Notes: generated by a model not told the origin, from the sequence alone. Shown: positions 34,107 through 43,058, numbered from the stretch's first letter. The stretch: DNA of 43,922 bases from Candidatus Obscuribacterales bacterium (GCA_019747875.1 JAIEQI010000123.1:1-43922), one strand, 5' to 3'. Numbers and translations are program-made.

Positions 34107-35396
34107 TTAGCGCTTGAACATCGAGCTAGGCGTGCCAACATTGCGCAAATAGCTGATCAGCTCCTGCCTCTTAATTTCAAGAATGATCTCTTCTTTTGAT
34201 TGCTTACCGTCGGGCATGCCTTTATGAGCCTCCGCTTTGGCATTGTTCATTATTTCTTGGGCTGCCTGAATTGCGTGTGCTTTAATCTCACCCACACCCA
34301 TCATTCTGCCGTTTTGATCAAGAGGGAATCGGCTGTGCTCGTTATCCAACATCCAAGCAAGGCAGCCAAGATCTCTTTGAGATTCAAGGCTTGCTCTCAG
34401 GTTTTCTCTATTTTTATGCGAAAACTGGTCAATAACCGGTTCAGAAACTGATTCACATACGCCGGCTACAATGCAAGCGGCAGCGGTCGGAGGGAGGAAA
34501 GCACCAATATCGAGCGCGGCTTTCAAGTACGGCTGAGCCTTTTCCAGAGTTCCTAGAGTTCCACCATCTTTTCCGCTCGTATGAGCTGCTTCACCCTTCT
34601 CTGATGCTTGCGCCGGAAGGGCACCAAGGAGAATCCCTCCAGCCAGAACCAGCGCGACTACCTTGCCGGGACCTGGGATTTTCATGCCGTTGCGTTCCAT
34701 GAACTCGGCGGCCGTTTTCTGGATCTGCTCAAAAGATTTTACCTTGCTCTCCTCGCAAGTAGCTCTGATGCCAGCCATCAATTCTTCTGCTGTTTTCGGA
34801 ACCTGTTTTTCGACGGCAGCTTTCTCAACTAAGGTGACGTTTGGCTCGACAGGCTTCGGAGCCTCAACTTTGATCGGCTCAACGACCGGCTCTACTTTCG
34901 GAGCCTTTTGTGGTGATTCCACATTTAGTGGCTTCTGCCTATCAAACTTCTGTTGATGCTCAATCGCTTCAGATTGGGCTCTTTGTGCTTTCTCAGCAGG
35001 AGTCTCGGGAATTCCACCAAAAGAAATCGGCTCAGAGGTCTTTCCCATCGGACCAGTTGTCTCAGATGGAGGCTTCAGAAGGTCCTTCGTTTCCGGCGTT
35101 ATCTTGATCCGATCGCCACTATTGTCGTCAAGTTTCAGCTGGAACTTTGAATCAGGAGCTGGTCCACCTAGTCCATACTCGGACGGTGTGTTTTTTATAG
35201 CTTCTTTGTTTGAGTCCCATAGCAACACACTGGGAAATCCACTTTTTGTGACCTGGGAATCGGAGCTCTTGTCGTTGCCGCCGAACCAAGCGCCAGCCTT
35301 TGCGTTCTGGTCACCCTTCATCAGGTCGGTGAACGAAATGCCTTCGCTCGTCTCCGTTCTTTCACCAGGGTCTTGTTTGTCTAGTAAATTGTCCAT
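34107..35396 (-). CDS. Hypothetical protein with Pro/Glu/Val-rich linker and one hydrophobic segment, 429 aa
   Basis: Not recognised. The N-terminal ~125 residues are polar and probably disordered. Residues ~125-200 are a Pro/Glu/Lys/Val-rich linker (VEPVVEPIKVEAPKPVEPN). A helical region (LMAGIRATCEESKVKSFEQI) follows, then a hydrophobic segment VVALVLAGGILLGALPAQAS near residue 250. That looks like an internal membrane segment or signal. A second hydrophobic patch AFLPPTAAACIVAGV lies near 300. The C-terminal ~110 residues are charged and helical, with QSKEEIILEIKRQELISYL near the end. GGGGAT stands before the ATG. The layout suggests a cytoplasmic tail, one or two membrane passes and an outer part, or the reverse. 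Confidence 0.75.
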   Translation of the reverse strand: MDNLLDKQDPGERTETSEGISFTDLMKGDQNAKAGAWFGGNDKSSDSQVTKSGFPSVLLWDSNKEAIKNTPSEYGLGGPAPDSKFQLKLDDNSGDRIKITPETKDLLKPPSETTGPMGKTSEPISFGGIPETPAEKAQRAQSEAIEHQQKFDRQKPLNVESPQKAPKVEPVVEPIKVEAPKPVEPNVTLVEKAAVEKQVPKTAEELMAGIRATCEESKVKSFEQIQKTAAEFMERNGMKIPGPGKVVALVLAGGILLGALPAQASEKGEAAHTSGKDGGTLGTLEKAQPYLKAALDIGAFLPPTAAACIVAGVCESVSEPVIDQFSHKNRENLRASLESQRDLGCLAWMLDNEHSRFPLDQNGRMMGVGEIKAHAIQAAQEIMNNAKAEAHKGMPDGKQSKEEIILEIKRQELISYLRNVGTPSSMFKR

Positions 35397-35835
35397 TTTG
35401 CATCCCCAAAGTTAGCCTGAACGAATTGTCGATCCAGGCAATTACTTTCTTGGGTCTTGCTCGGGGCAATTCCAGGTCGCAAGCTTAACTAACGGACATC
35501 AAATCGGTACTCGTGGGCACACTCGATTTGATAACAAAAGTAAAGGCGCAAGCCTCGCTAGGTCAATTTTGGCTCCTGATCTTAAAGCCGGAATTTTTTA
35601 GAACAGCTGAAGACTGCTACCAGATCCCGCAAAGCCCGACTGGAAAGCCTGTTGAAAGCTTTGTATCCGGATACCGTGTTCTGGTAGCGTGAAGCACCAT
35701 CCTACGTCACACGCCACTCATTCCGCAAAAGCTCCAATCTCATTCCACTACAAGAATAACCAGCTGCTGCGGGCGGCGTGAACTACAACGACGTTGGATT
35801 TTCAATTGACATTCTGGTCAACGGAAAGGTCTAAG
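35397..35835. other. terC leader / intergenic region with a structured element
   Basis: About 440 bases between the divergent 429-aa and terC genes. At 35616-35688 a perfect 9-bp stem GCTACCAGA/TCTGGTAGC closes a ~55-base loop. Within the loop CAAAGC (35630-35635) and AAAGC (35644-35648) could each pair with GCTTTG (35658-35663), and TATCCGGATA follows. It has no match to the yybP-ykoY manganese riboswitch consensus that I can see. A TTGACA at 35805-35810 lies too close to the start to be its -35 box. Confidence 0.45.
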
Positions 35836-36579
35836 ATGGACTTTCTAACCCCCGAGTTGCTCGGCGCTCTCGTGATGCTTACCGTCATGGAAATCGTCCT
35901 GGGCATCGACAACGTGATCTTCATCGCAATCAAAGTGGCGAAACTGCCGGTGGAACGGCAGAAATCAGCTCGCATCATCGGGCTGTCGCTGGCGATGGGT
36001 CTGCGAATCCTGCTTCTCTTCACCCTGTCATACCTGATGGGTCTGACACAGCCACTGTTCGAAATCCTCGGACACGGTTTCTCCGGTCGCGATCTGATTC
36101 TCATCAGCGGCGGCATCTTCCTCCTCTACAGCGCCACCAAGGAAATCATCGCCAAGGTCGAGCTGCATGATGAAGGTGAGCACGGCGCTCAGAGCACTCG
36201 CGAATCGTATGCGGCGATCATCGGCCAAATTCTAGTGCTGGACATCGTTTTCTCGCTCGATTCGGTGATCACCGCCGTAGGCATGGTCAACAACATCCCG
36301 ATCATGGTGGCGGCAATCGTCATCTCCGTCGGCGTCATGATGTTCGCAGCCAAGCCGGTCGGCGACTTCGTCAACAAGCACGCCGGCGTGAAGATTCTGG
36401 CGCTCGCGTTCCTCTTCCTGATCGGTGTGGTTCTCGTCGCCGAAGGCATGGGCAACCACTTCCCGAAGGGTTACATCTACTCGGCCATCGTGTTCGCGTT
36501 CTCCATCGAGATGCTGAATCTCCGGCGTTCGGCGAACAAGGTCAAGATGATGAACCTCTTGAACAAGAAGAAGGACTGA
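35836..36579 (+). CDS. TerC family integral membrane protein
   Basis: A 247-aa polytopic protein of the TerC/Alx family, whose characterised members are linked to tellurite resistance, metal (notably manganese) export and membrane protein quality. The family signature is complete: MEIVLGIDNVIFIAI in the first helix with the conserved acidic D-N pair, RILLLFTLSYLMGLTQPLF, GRDLILISGGIFLLYSATKEI, and the second-half signature GQILVLDIVFSLDSVITAVGM. KPVGDFVNKHAGVKILALAF, then FLFLIGVVLVAEGMG and the C-terminal FAFSIEMLNLR follow. ATG 35836 follows GGAAAGGT; the open frame from 35794 is ignored. Codon use is GC-rich, unlike the flanking genes. It is monocistronic, ending at a strong terminator (36615-36660). 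Confidence 0.95.
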   Translation: MDFLTPELLGALVMLTVMEIVLGIDNVIFIAIKVAKLPVERQKSARIIGLSLAMGLRILLLFTLSYLMGLTQPLFEILGHGFSGRDLILISGGIFLLYSATKEIIAKVELHDEGEHGAQSTRESYAAIIGQILVLDIVFSLDSVITAVGMVNNIPIMVAAIVISVGVMMFAAKPVGDFVNKHAGVKILALAFLFLIGVVLVAEGMGNHFPKGYIYSAIVFAFSIEMLNLRRSANKVKMMNLLNKKKD

Positions 36580-36614
36580 CGACAGCGCTTTGGCATTCGC
36601 CTGAGCACTAACGA

Positions 36615-36660
36615 GAAAGGGGCCGCGTCCAAAAACGCAGCCCCTTTCTTCGCTTTTTCT
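36615..36660 (+). terminator. Rho-independent terminator after terC
   Basis: GAAAGGGGC/GCCCCTTTC (9 bp) continues, after one mismatch, with GCGT/ACGC around a 6-nt loop. A T-rich run (TTCTTCGCTTTTT) follows, starting 35 bases after the terC stop. Confidence 0.85.
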
Positions 36661-36947
36661 ACATTTTCCAGCGGATTTTTCACCTTTTTAAGACGAGAAT
36701 CTCTGAATCTTTTTGCTTGAACCACTCTACGGCTTATCTCGTACGCCACCGTTCGTATCTTATTACGACCAGCTTTCGAATGGAACTACAGGGATGAACA
36801 CCAGACAGAAAATCAATCAGGTAGCTTCGTCTTGGCTCTGACTTGGCTTAGAACAGTATTTCTCTGGTAGACCTACTATTGAAAAATTTTCCGACCCGGC
36901 TAAGATCACCATGGGTAAAGGCGATCAGGACCAGGCTCTCAGATCGT
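36661..36947. other. Intergenic region before the second trypsin-like gene
   Basis: Together with the terminator this is a ~370-base gene-free stretch. I see no convincing promoter, repeat or RNA. A frame opens from a TTG at 36879 into the next gene but lacks a ribosome site. Confidence 0.45.
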
Positions 36948-38321
36948 ATGGACCAACATTTTCCGCCACCGTTCAGCCATAAATCCATAGAAAATGCCTC
37001 TCTACTGACCAGCGAATCAGAGAGTGAGACTGTCGCCGCCAAATTAAGGAGAGAAGCAGAACTCTTTTCGCGCGGCACAGTATCCGGAATTCTCGACTCT
37101 GCTGCAGATCGACTAAGCAACCCTATCAAAACCGCCACTCACGCCGGTACCGCATATGGTATCGGCTTCGGGCTTTCCAAACTGCAAGCAGGAGCAGGTA
37201 TTGGTCGCCTTACCGCAGAAGTCGTGGGGCTGGGACTGATGACTGCAGCTGCCCGCGACCTGCTGGGACGATCCGCTGATCTCAAAGAAGTATGGCTCGA
37301 CACCTGGAATAGTAAGCATAACCTTGCCAGGAACAAGTCCATAGTTGCTGAAACAATGGGTGCATTTCTTGTCGATACGGCTTTGTTCTCCGCAGCTGGA
37401 ATAGCCGGTGCGCGCTCGGGACAGCCACGCTACGAGCTCAAGCATCGAATCGAAACAAACCGCGAGCTACAAGATGGGCTGGTGAAATTCACTCTCGGTG
37501 ATCGATCCGGAAGTGGCTTTGTTATTTCAAATGGACGCATTGTCAGCGCAAACCACGTTACCGACCGTGGCATAAGCACCCATGATTATGTGCGCACATA
37601 TGCTGGACAGAGGGTTGCCGTCGTGCCAGAGATTTCTCTACCAGCACGAGACTTAGTGTTATACAGGGTGCTTAATGAAGCCGAGCGCGCAAAAACAACA
37701 CCGCTTAGACTTGCCGATGGAAGCGAAAATCTTGGAAAAACCCCCGTCGCAGCTCTTGGTTTTGGTCCCGACAAAGCTGATGGAAGCCTTTTCTTGAGAG
37801 TAGCCGTGGATAGGAAAGCAGTAAACAAAATCGACAGCATCCAGGAAAGCAACAAGCTCATACAAGTCGCAGTCCAAGAGGTCTTCCCTGTCCTTAGAGC
37901 AGCTGATATGAGACCAGGCATGTCCGGAGGACCGCTTCTAAACTCACAATTAGAAGTCATCGGTGTTAACCAATCAGGTATGCGTGCGCCATTTGGCTGG
38001 CTCATCAGATCGAAAGCAGTAACTGTTGAAGATGTGAAATATCTTGTTGCACTTGCAGAGCAACAAAGAGGTCCAAACGCTGCTCGCACCCTATCGGTAC
38101 AAGAAGCTGCGCAAAAGCTCAACTTACCCGAACAGAAAATTTTGGATGCGCTTAAAATCAACAAGATCGAAGGTTTCAAGACCCCAGTACTTCAGATCCC
38201 CGGTGAGGCTCAAGTAGCTCGTCCCATCCAATCAAGCGAGTTTCACAACAACACCCTTACACCCAAACCAGTGACCTGGGAATGGCGCATATTTGCAGAC
38301 AAGCTAAGCGCACCACAATAG
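36948..38321 (+). CDS. Trypsin-like serine protease with hydrophobic N-domain and excisionase-like C-terminus, second copy
   Basis: A 457-aa paralogue of the minus-strand protein at 29977-31233 with the same three-part order. Residues ~30-158 are the shared Ala/Gly-rich hydrophobic domain, with LKEVWLDTWNSKHNLARNKS. Residues ~178-370 are the protease domain with a complete triad: H203 in SANHVTD, D235 in ARDLVLYR and S326 in GMSGGPLLN. Residues ~381-451 are an excisionase-like segment (LSVQEAAQKLNLPEQKILDA, with a 30-residue insertion) ending in WEWRIFAD. The same W-E-W-R ending in both copies shows that it belongs to the domain. ATG 36948 is preferred over TTG 36879, and both lack a strong site. 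The substrate is unknown. The next gene, a kinase, starts 135 bases later. Confidence 0.87.
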   Translation: MDQHFPPPFSHKSIENASLLTSESESETVAAKLRREAELFSRGTVSGILDSAADRLSNPIKTATHAGTAYGIGFGLSKLQAGAGIGRLTAEVVGLGLMTAAARDLLGRSADLKEVWLDTWNSKHNLARNKSIVAETMGAFLVDTALFSAAGIAGARSGQPRYELKHRIETNRELQDGLVKFTLGDRSGSGFVISNGRIVSANHVTDRGISTHDYVRTYAGQRVAVVPEISLPARDLVLYRVLNEAERAKTTPLRLADGSENLGKTPVAALGFGPDKADGSLFLRVAVDRKAVNKIDSIQESNKLIQVAVQEVFPVLRAADMRPGMSGGPLLNSQLEVIGVNQSGMRAPFGWLIRSKAVTVEDVKYLVALAEQQRGPNAARTLSVQEAAQKLNLPEQKILDALKINKIEGFKTPVLQIPGEAQVARPIQSSEFHNNTLTPKPVTWEWRIFADKLSAPQ

Positions 38322-38456
38322 TCGCAGAGCAAGCAATACCAAAATGCAAGTTCGGCACATTGGCAGCAAGTCATTTTCCGGGAGAGGGGAACAATAGCTA
38401 TGGCTTCGGGATCCGAAGTAGGCCGGTAAAAACTCGCAGCTTTTTAGACGATCAAA

Positions 38457-41141
38457 ATGAGTCGCCAGATTGTAGGAACAACCATCGAGGGCAAGTTCAA
38501 GCTGCTCAGCTTGCTGGGTGAGGGGGGCTTGGGCACAGTTTACAAAGCTGAACAGATAGAGTTGAATCGTTTGGCGGCCATCAAGTTCATCAATGAGGAA
38601 GCCGATCCCGAGAACCAGCAGCGATTCGAGAGAGAAGCAAGAATCCTTGCCTCGCTTACCAATGAACATGTTGTTCGAATCTACAGTTTCGGAAAACTCA
38701 AAAACGAATCACCCTACATTGCCATGGAGTTGGTTGAAGGAAAAACGTTGCAGCAACAGCTTCAAGGTGGTCCGCTTCCATGGAAAAGATGCGCGGAAAT
38801 CGGCATCGAAATTTGCAGCGGTCTTGAAGCCGCACACACCGCAGGGATAGTCCATAGAGACCTGAAGCCGCAAAATATTATGTTGGCCAACGCTCCCCAT
38901 CGAGAGTCGGGCCAACTGGTAAAAATCCTGGACTTCGGACTATCGAAAGTAAGTGTCTCGGGAAATGCTGCCGAGCTTCAACGCCTGACTCAAACTGGCG
39001 CCCTAATTGGCAGCGTACATTACATGAGTCCAGAGATTTGCAGAGGACAACAAGCAGATACGCGTTCCGATATTTATGCGCTTGGTTGCATACTCTACCA
39101 ATGTTTAACTGGTCATCCACCATTTGATTGCGACAATCCAGTCGGTCTATTGCATAAACACAGCTCCGAAGCACCGGCACGAATAGATGAGAGCAGCTTG
39201 AATGGCGCGCCTCCCCAACTTGAATTAGTTATTCTAAAAGCCATTCAAAAAAGTCCCGAGGAGAGATTCCAGACAGCAACCGCCATGGCAGAGGCTCTAA
39301 GACTGATCGCAAGTGGGCGAGCACATGAACTTGACGTTTCAGACATTGAGAAGTCGGTAAGAAAAACGAACTCCTCACGAAACAACATAGTCATAATTGC
39401 AGTATTTCTAGCATTAGCGGGAATGGCTGTCGCCGGCGGCAGCGTTTTTCTTTCCAAACAATATGGGCCCAGCAAAACGATGACTGCAATGGCGCGAAGT
39501 GAGCGTCAAAAAAATATCGACAACGCAAGCAGGATCATTGCAGAAGCCCGGGAGAAGCCACTCGGCACACAAGACAAGTTACGCCTTATTCAAAAGGTTA
39601 TTCGCTTGATTGGGCATCGTTACCCAAGCCATCTAATTACTTCAGAATACGCCATGGAAGACTCGAAAATTCTTAGTCAGCTAAAAACACTGAGCAATGG
39701 CTTGAGAACTCCTAACAATGAAGAGCTTACCAAGGTTCTCGAGCAAATCGTTGCCAACGATGCTCAATTCATGAGCGAGAACAGCGAGTTCGGCGAAGCA
39801 CTCGCCAAGATGGATGTGCTCTTCGGTTTTCCACCCGACGGTATGAATGTTTTACTGGAGCACTTCGTGCGCGCACAGAGCAAGAACGATTTGAAAAACG
39901 CTGATTACTTTCTGAGAAAGGCATGGGAGTATTGTGACGAGATCACAAACCCCACACTGAGGGGCGCTTCGCGCATCCGAATCTACGAATATGAAGTCCC
40001 CTATCTGACCTCTCTTCGGCGCTTTGATGAGGCTAAAGCCAAAGCACTTGACTGGACCAAACAAGTGGACCGGGTGCACCCCCGAGGAAACATCTACCGA
40101 AGTCGTGTGATGCAGAGAGCATACTATGGGCAGGAAAGCCTGAACATGACTGAGGAGGCCAAAGAGACGCTCGCAAGCGTTGTTCAAAATCTTCGCCGGG
40201 ATCTTGCAGTCTCGGCAAGTCCAAACCTCTGGACAGGACGCCTAAACAGTCCCAGTACCACAGAAGAAGAAGTGCTTTCATACCTAACTGAAATGCAAGA
40301 AAAGACTATGAACCCGGTACTTAAGCAGATTTTGGATGAGGAGATCACATCATTCGTCTTGGGCACCTGGGATGAGCGAACAGGCACGAAGCACAAAACG
40401 AAGCTGCTGCAATGGGCATACAAACACATGCTTGGACGTCGCCCAAGCCAATCCGAGATAAAGCGATATCTGGAAGATTCAGCGGGACGCCCTTTGACCT
40501 TGCTGCCGCTGCTACGCGGAATTTCTCGCAGCGATGAATTCAAGAAACACATTACTGCAATGAGTCCCAAGAACCGGCTGGCATATCTATATCAGCAACT
40601 TCTGGGCAGAAAGCCCGATCCCATCGGCACAGAAGCCTTTTTACCTAAATTACAAAAGGGTGATAACGACTCGGTCATCGAACTGATTGTTTTGAGCGGT
40701 GAATTTACTGCATTGGCAGAAACGATCGACAAGAGCGAGCAAGCCGCTCGAAAAGCTCAACTTGCCTGGATGTGCAAAAGAGCTCTCGGTCGATATCCTA
40801 GCGACAGCGAAGTTGAAGCGTTCTTGAAGCAGCATAAAGACGAAGCCATTAGTTTTGCTCAGGAAATGCAAAAACTAGCAACTTCAAATGCTTTTATCGA
40901 AAAGCTCAATACACTTCCTTCCCCCGAGGAGAAGGTCAAATTTCTCTACAAACATTCCTTAGGAAGAGAAGCAGATAGAGCAGGGCTGGAAATTGATAGC
41001 AAGAAAGTACTGAGTACTGGCGCCGGGAGTCGAGAGGAGTCCGTACTCTTAAATCTATATGCAGGCATGCTTGCCAGCGAAGAATTCAAAAAGCAACTGC
41101 AAGTGCTACCCTTTGCTAAAGGGTGCAAAGACTTACAATAG
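38457..41141 (+). CDS. Membrane-anchored Ser/Thr protein kinase with four DUF4214-like repeats
   Basis: An 894-aa Hanks-type kinase. The cytoplasmic catalytic domain has Gly loop LGEGGLGTVY, K43 in AAIK, HRDLKPQNIM (D135), DFGLSK (D159), GSVHYMSPE and SDIYALGCILYQ. A membrane segment lies at 311-333. The outer part first has helical, TPR-like sequence (~345-640). It then has four units of about 50 residues with the DUF4214 pattern, starting WAYKHMLGRRP (653), LYQQLLGRKPD (711), MCKRALGRYPS (772) and LYKHSLGREAD (830). Each ends in S-x-E/A-F. DUF4214 occurs in secreted and surface proteins. On a kinase it may be a sensor or anchoring module. It is a paralogue of the kinase at 8537-10567. The ribosome site is weak. 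Confidence 0.9.
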   Translation: MSRQIVGTTIEGKFKLLSLLGEGGLGTVYKAEQIELNRLAAIKFINEEADPENQQRFEREARILASLTNEHVVRIYSFGKLKNESPYIAMELVEGKTLQQQLQGGPLPWKRCAEIGIEICSGLEAAHTAGIVHRDLKPQNIMLANAPHRESGQLVKILDFGLSKVSVSGNAAELQRLTQTGALIGSVHYMSPEICRGQQADTRSDIYALGCILYQCLTGHPPFDCDNPVGLLHKHSSEAPARIDESSLNGAPPQLELVILKAIQKSPEERFQTATAMAEALRLIASGRAHELDVSDIEKSVRKTNSSRNNIVIIAVFLALAGMAVAGGSVFLSKQYGPSKTMTAMARSERQKNIDNASRIIAEAREKPLGTQDKLRLIQKVIRLIGHRYPSHLITSEYAMEDSKILSQLKTLSNGLRTPNNEELTKVLEQIVANDAQFMSENSEFGEALAKMDVLFGFPPDGMNVLLEHFVRAQSKNDLKNADYFLRKAWEYCDEITNPTLRGASRIRIYEYEVPYLTSLRRFDEAKAKALDWTKQVDRVHPRGNIYRSRVMQRAYYGQESLNMTEEAKETLASVVQNLRRDLAVSASPNLWTGRLNSPSTTEEEVLSYLTEMQEKTMNPVLKQILDEEITSFVLGTWDERTGTKHKTKLLQWAYKHMLGRRPSQSEIKRYLEDSAGRPLTLLPLLRGISRSDEFKKHITAMSPKNRLAYLYQQLLGRKPDPIGTEAFLPKLQKGDNDSVIELIVLSGEFTALAETIDKSEQAARKAQLAWMCKRALGRYPSDSEVEAFLKQHKDEAISFAQEMQKLATSNAFIEKLNTLPSPEEKVKFLYKHSLGREADRAGLEIDSKKVLSTGAGSREESVLLNLYAGMLASEEFKKQLQVLPFAKGCKDLQ

Positions 41142-41190
41142 CTTAGCGCGCCGCGCTCTTTGTCCGAAGCGATTGGAGCCTATAAGCTCT

Positions 41191-42354
41191 CTACCGTCCG
41201 GCGCGGGCGCGCTCGAACTGCGCGCGGATGGAGTCAGCAACACTTGAGGTTTGCGTAGCCGGAGCAGCGCCGGCGTTACCGGCATAAGCACCACCGGCAC
41301 CACCATTGCCGGCATTGCCTGCTGCTGTCGCCCTTCCTGCACCTCCACCATTTCCGGCTCTAACAGCGTTCTGAATGTACTGCCTTTGAGCTTGGCTTCG
41401 CAAATACTGTTGTTGCTGTTGACGCTCTTGTTGCTGTGCATAGTTTCGAGCTTCCGCTTTCTGATTCTCGACCTTTTGATCATAAGCTCGTTGTTCGGCC
41501 TTTGCGTTTTCAGCACGAGTATTATATTGGCGAGTTTCTTCCTTATAGGCGTTTGCGCGTGCCTCTGCTTTCTGATTCTCAGTTTTCAGGTCATATGCGC
41601 GCTGCTCGGCCTTTTGATTCTCTTGGCGAAGTTCGTAGCCTCTGGCTTCAGCCTTATTAGCGTCAGCACGAGCTTGTGTTTTCTGATTCTCGACTTTGGT
41701 ATCGTAAGCGCGGGCGTCAGCCTTGTTTTGAGCATTGCGCGCATCGTACTTCATTGTTTCCTGGCGAGTTTCGTACTTTTGCGCTTCCTGGCGTGCTTCA
41801 TATGCCCTGGCATCAGCCTTGTTTTGCTGTACGCGCGCCTCTAATTTTTGCGCCTCGGTTTTGGCTTCATAGTTCCTTGCATCAGCTTTGTTCTGCTGCA
41901 GCCGATTCTCATATTTTTGCGCTTCTGACCGCCTTTCGTAGGCCGCGGCATCAGCTTTTTGTTGCTGAATTCTATTGTTATAGGCATTCTGTTCTGCTTT
42001 CGACGCTTCCATCCGTGCGTTATAAGCTGCGGCATCTTTCATCTGCTGATATTTAGCTGCCTCTGTGCGTGCTGCTTGCTGGGCTGCTTCTCGTTTCATC
42101 TCTTCTTGCCGAGCCGCATATTGCGCTGCTTGTCTGGCATTCTCCTGCCTTATCGCCTCGCGTTTGGCTTCTTCCCGCTTCTGTTCCATATAACGATTTT
42201 CTTGCCTGGCGCGCTCGCGATCATACTCATACTTGGATGCTGCCGCGTAGGCCTCCGCTTGTTTCAAATAATAGTCGCGGTCCTGTGCACAGGCTATTTG
42301 CAAACTGCAAAGGACAAGACTCGAACAGCTAAGCGAAATTAGCAGATATTTCAT
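41191..42354 (-). CDS. Secreted repetitive coiled-coil protein
   Basis: A 387-aa exported protein. The signal peptide begins KYLLISLSCSSLVLCSLQI and ends near ACAQ. From ~residue 30 to 300 it is an extremely charged Lys/Glu/Gln/Ala/Arg helix with imperfect repeats, many of 14 residues, for example ENQKAEQRAYDLKT and ENAKAEQRAYDQKV. Tyr recurs at a fixed place. This should form a long coiled coil or single alpha-helix. A Gln run, a Gly/Ala/Asn-rich low-complexity stretch (GNGGGAGRATAAGNAGNG) and a short C-terminal helix with SIRAQFERARAG follow. ATG 42354 fits the signal peptide and GGGGAG ~11 nt upstream; the frame opens at 42459. It may be a periplasmic or surface structural protein. Function unknown. 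Confidence 0.82.
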   Translation of the reverse strand: MKYLLISLSCSSLVLCSLQIACAQDRDYYLKQAEAYAAASKYEYDRERARQENRYMEQKREEAKREAIRQENARQAAQYAARQEEMKREAAQQAARTEAAKYQQMKDAAAYNARMEASKAEQNAYNNRIQQQKADAAAYERRSEAQKYENRLQQNKADARNYEAKTEAQKLEARVQQNKADARAYEARQEAQKYETRQETMKYDARNAQNKADARAYDTKVENQKTQARADANKAEARGYELRQENQKAEQRAYDLKTENQKAEARANAYKEETRQYNTRAENAKAEQRAYDQKVENQKAEARNYAQQQERQQQQQYLRSQAQRQYIQNAVRAGNGGGAGRATAAGNAGNGGAGGAYAGNAGAAPATQTSSVADSIRAQFERARAGR

Positions 42355-42510
42355 GCTTTCTGACTCCCCAGGCGAGATACGGGACGCTCCGTAAAGAACG
42401 CTGCATCTGATATACCACAAGAAGTCGATTTTCGTCTGAGCGTAGTTGAAAGATTCCAATTGTCAGCTTTTGGGCACATGCGGAGCGCCGCCATGCTCTG
42501 GCAGCACTGG

Positions 42511-42891
42511 CTAAAGCCAGCTCATCGCTTTTGCCTGGCGTACTCCGGAGAACTCAACATAGCAACCAAACTCGGCAGGAATATCTCCAGGCATCGAATG
42601 ACGGTTATCCATCTTCGCTGTGCATGCCTGAACTCCTTCGGCAGCTTTCCTTCGAATCTCAAGATTGTTGGTTTTGTCACAGAGGAATTGGAAAACTCTG
42701 TGTGCCGAAACATATTGCCCTGACTTATAAAAGCAGGCTCCAAGCATCAAACGTGCATCCCAATTCTCAGGCTCACAATCGAGAACCAATTGCAGAGAAT
42801 CAATCGCTTGTTTGTAATTGCCGGCTTGATAATGCTTGATTGCATTTAGGGCTACGGAAACATCCAGACTGGTAGTATTGAAAGTCAGCAC
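42511..42891 (-). CDS. TPR-repeat protein, 126 aa
   Basis: Residues ~10-90 form two to three TPR units: ALNAIKHYQAGNYKQAIDSL, then LDCEPENWDARLMLGACFYK with SGQYVSAHRVFQFL, then a third shorter helix pair. These carry the usual G-x-Y and A-x-x-x-F/Y positions and suit protein-protein contacts. The last ~35 residues are not repeat-like. No signal peptide is present. The start is a GTG with AGGTG about 6 nt upstream. It lies on the same strand as, and ~155 bases upstream of, the coiled-coil protein gene. Confidence 0.72.
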   Translation of the reverse strand: MLTFNTTSLDVSVALNAIKHYQAGNYKQAIDSLQLVLDCEPENWDARLMLGACFYKSGQYVSAHRVFQFLCDKTNNLEIRRKAAEGVQACTAKMDNRHSMPGDIPAEFGCYVEFSGVRQAKAMSWL

Positions 42892-43058
42892 TTCACACCT
42901 GCTGAAGACTAATGGGGACGTATATATAACCTAAAATCAGGGTGTGAAGGTTACGTGAAATCGGCCATCGTCCACTCTACGGATTTCATTAGAAACAGCC
43001 GCCAGATGACGGATGTGGCTGCAGCTTATTGTTAGATCCTCGGACGCGAATTCGATGA

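Noticed and set aside
34200..35415. Plus-strand frames opposite the 429-aa gene
   Set aside because: Short, without ribosome sites, and fully covered by one coherent minus-strand frame.
35590..35700. yybP-ykoY manganese riboswitch before terC
   Set aside because: I could not find the conserved GGGGAGUA-type or CUGAGA segments. The structure there is of another kind.
35805..35810. TTGACA as a -35 box for terC
   Set aside because: A -10 box at normal spacing would overlap the start codon at 35836, so it cannot drive this gene.
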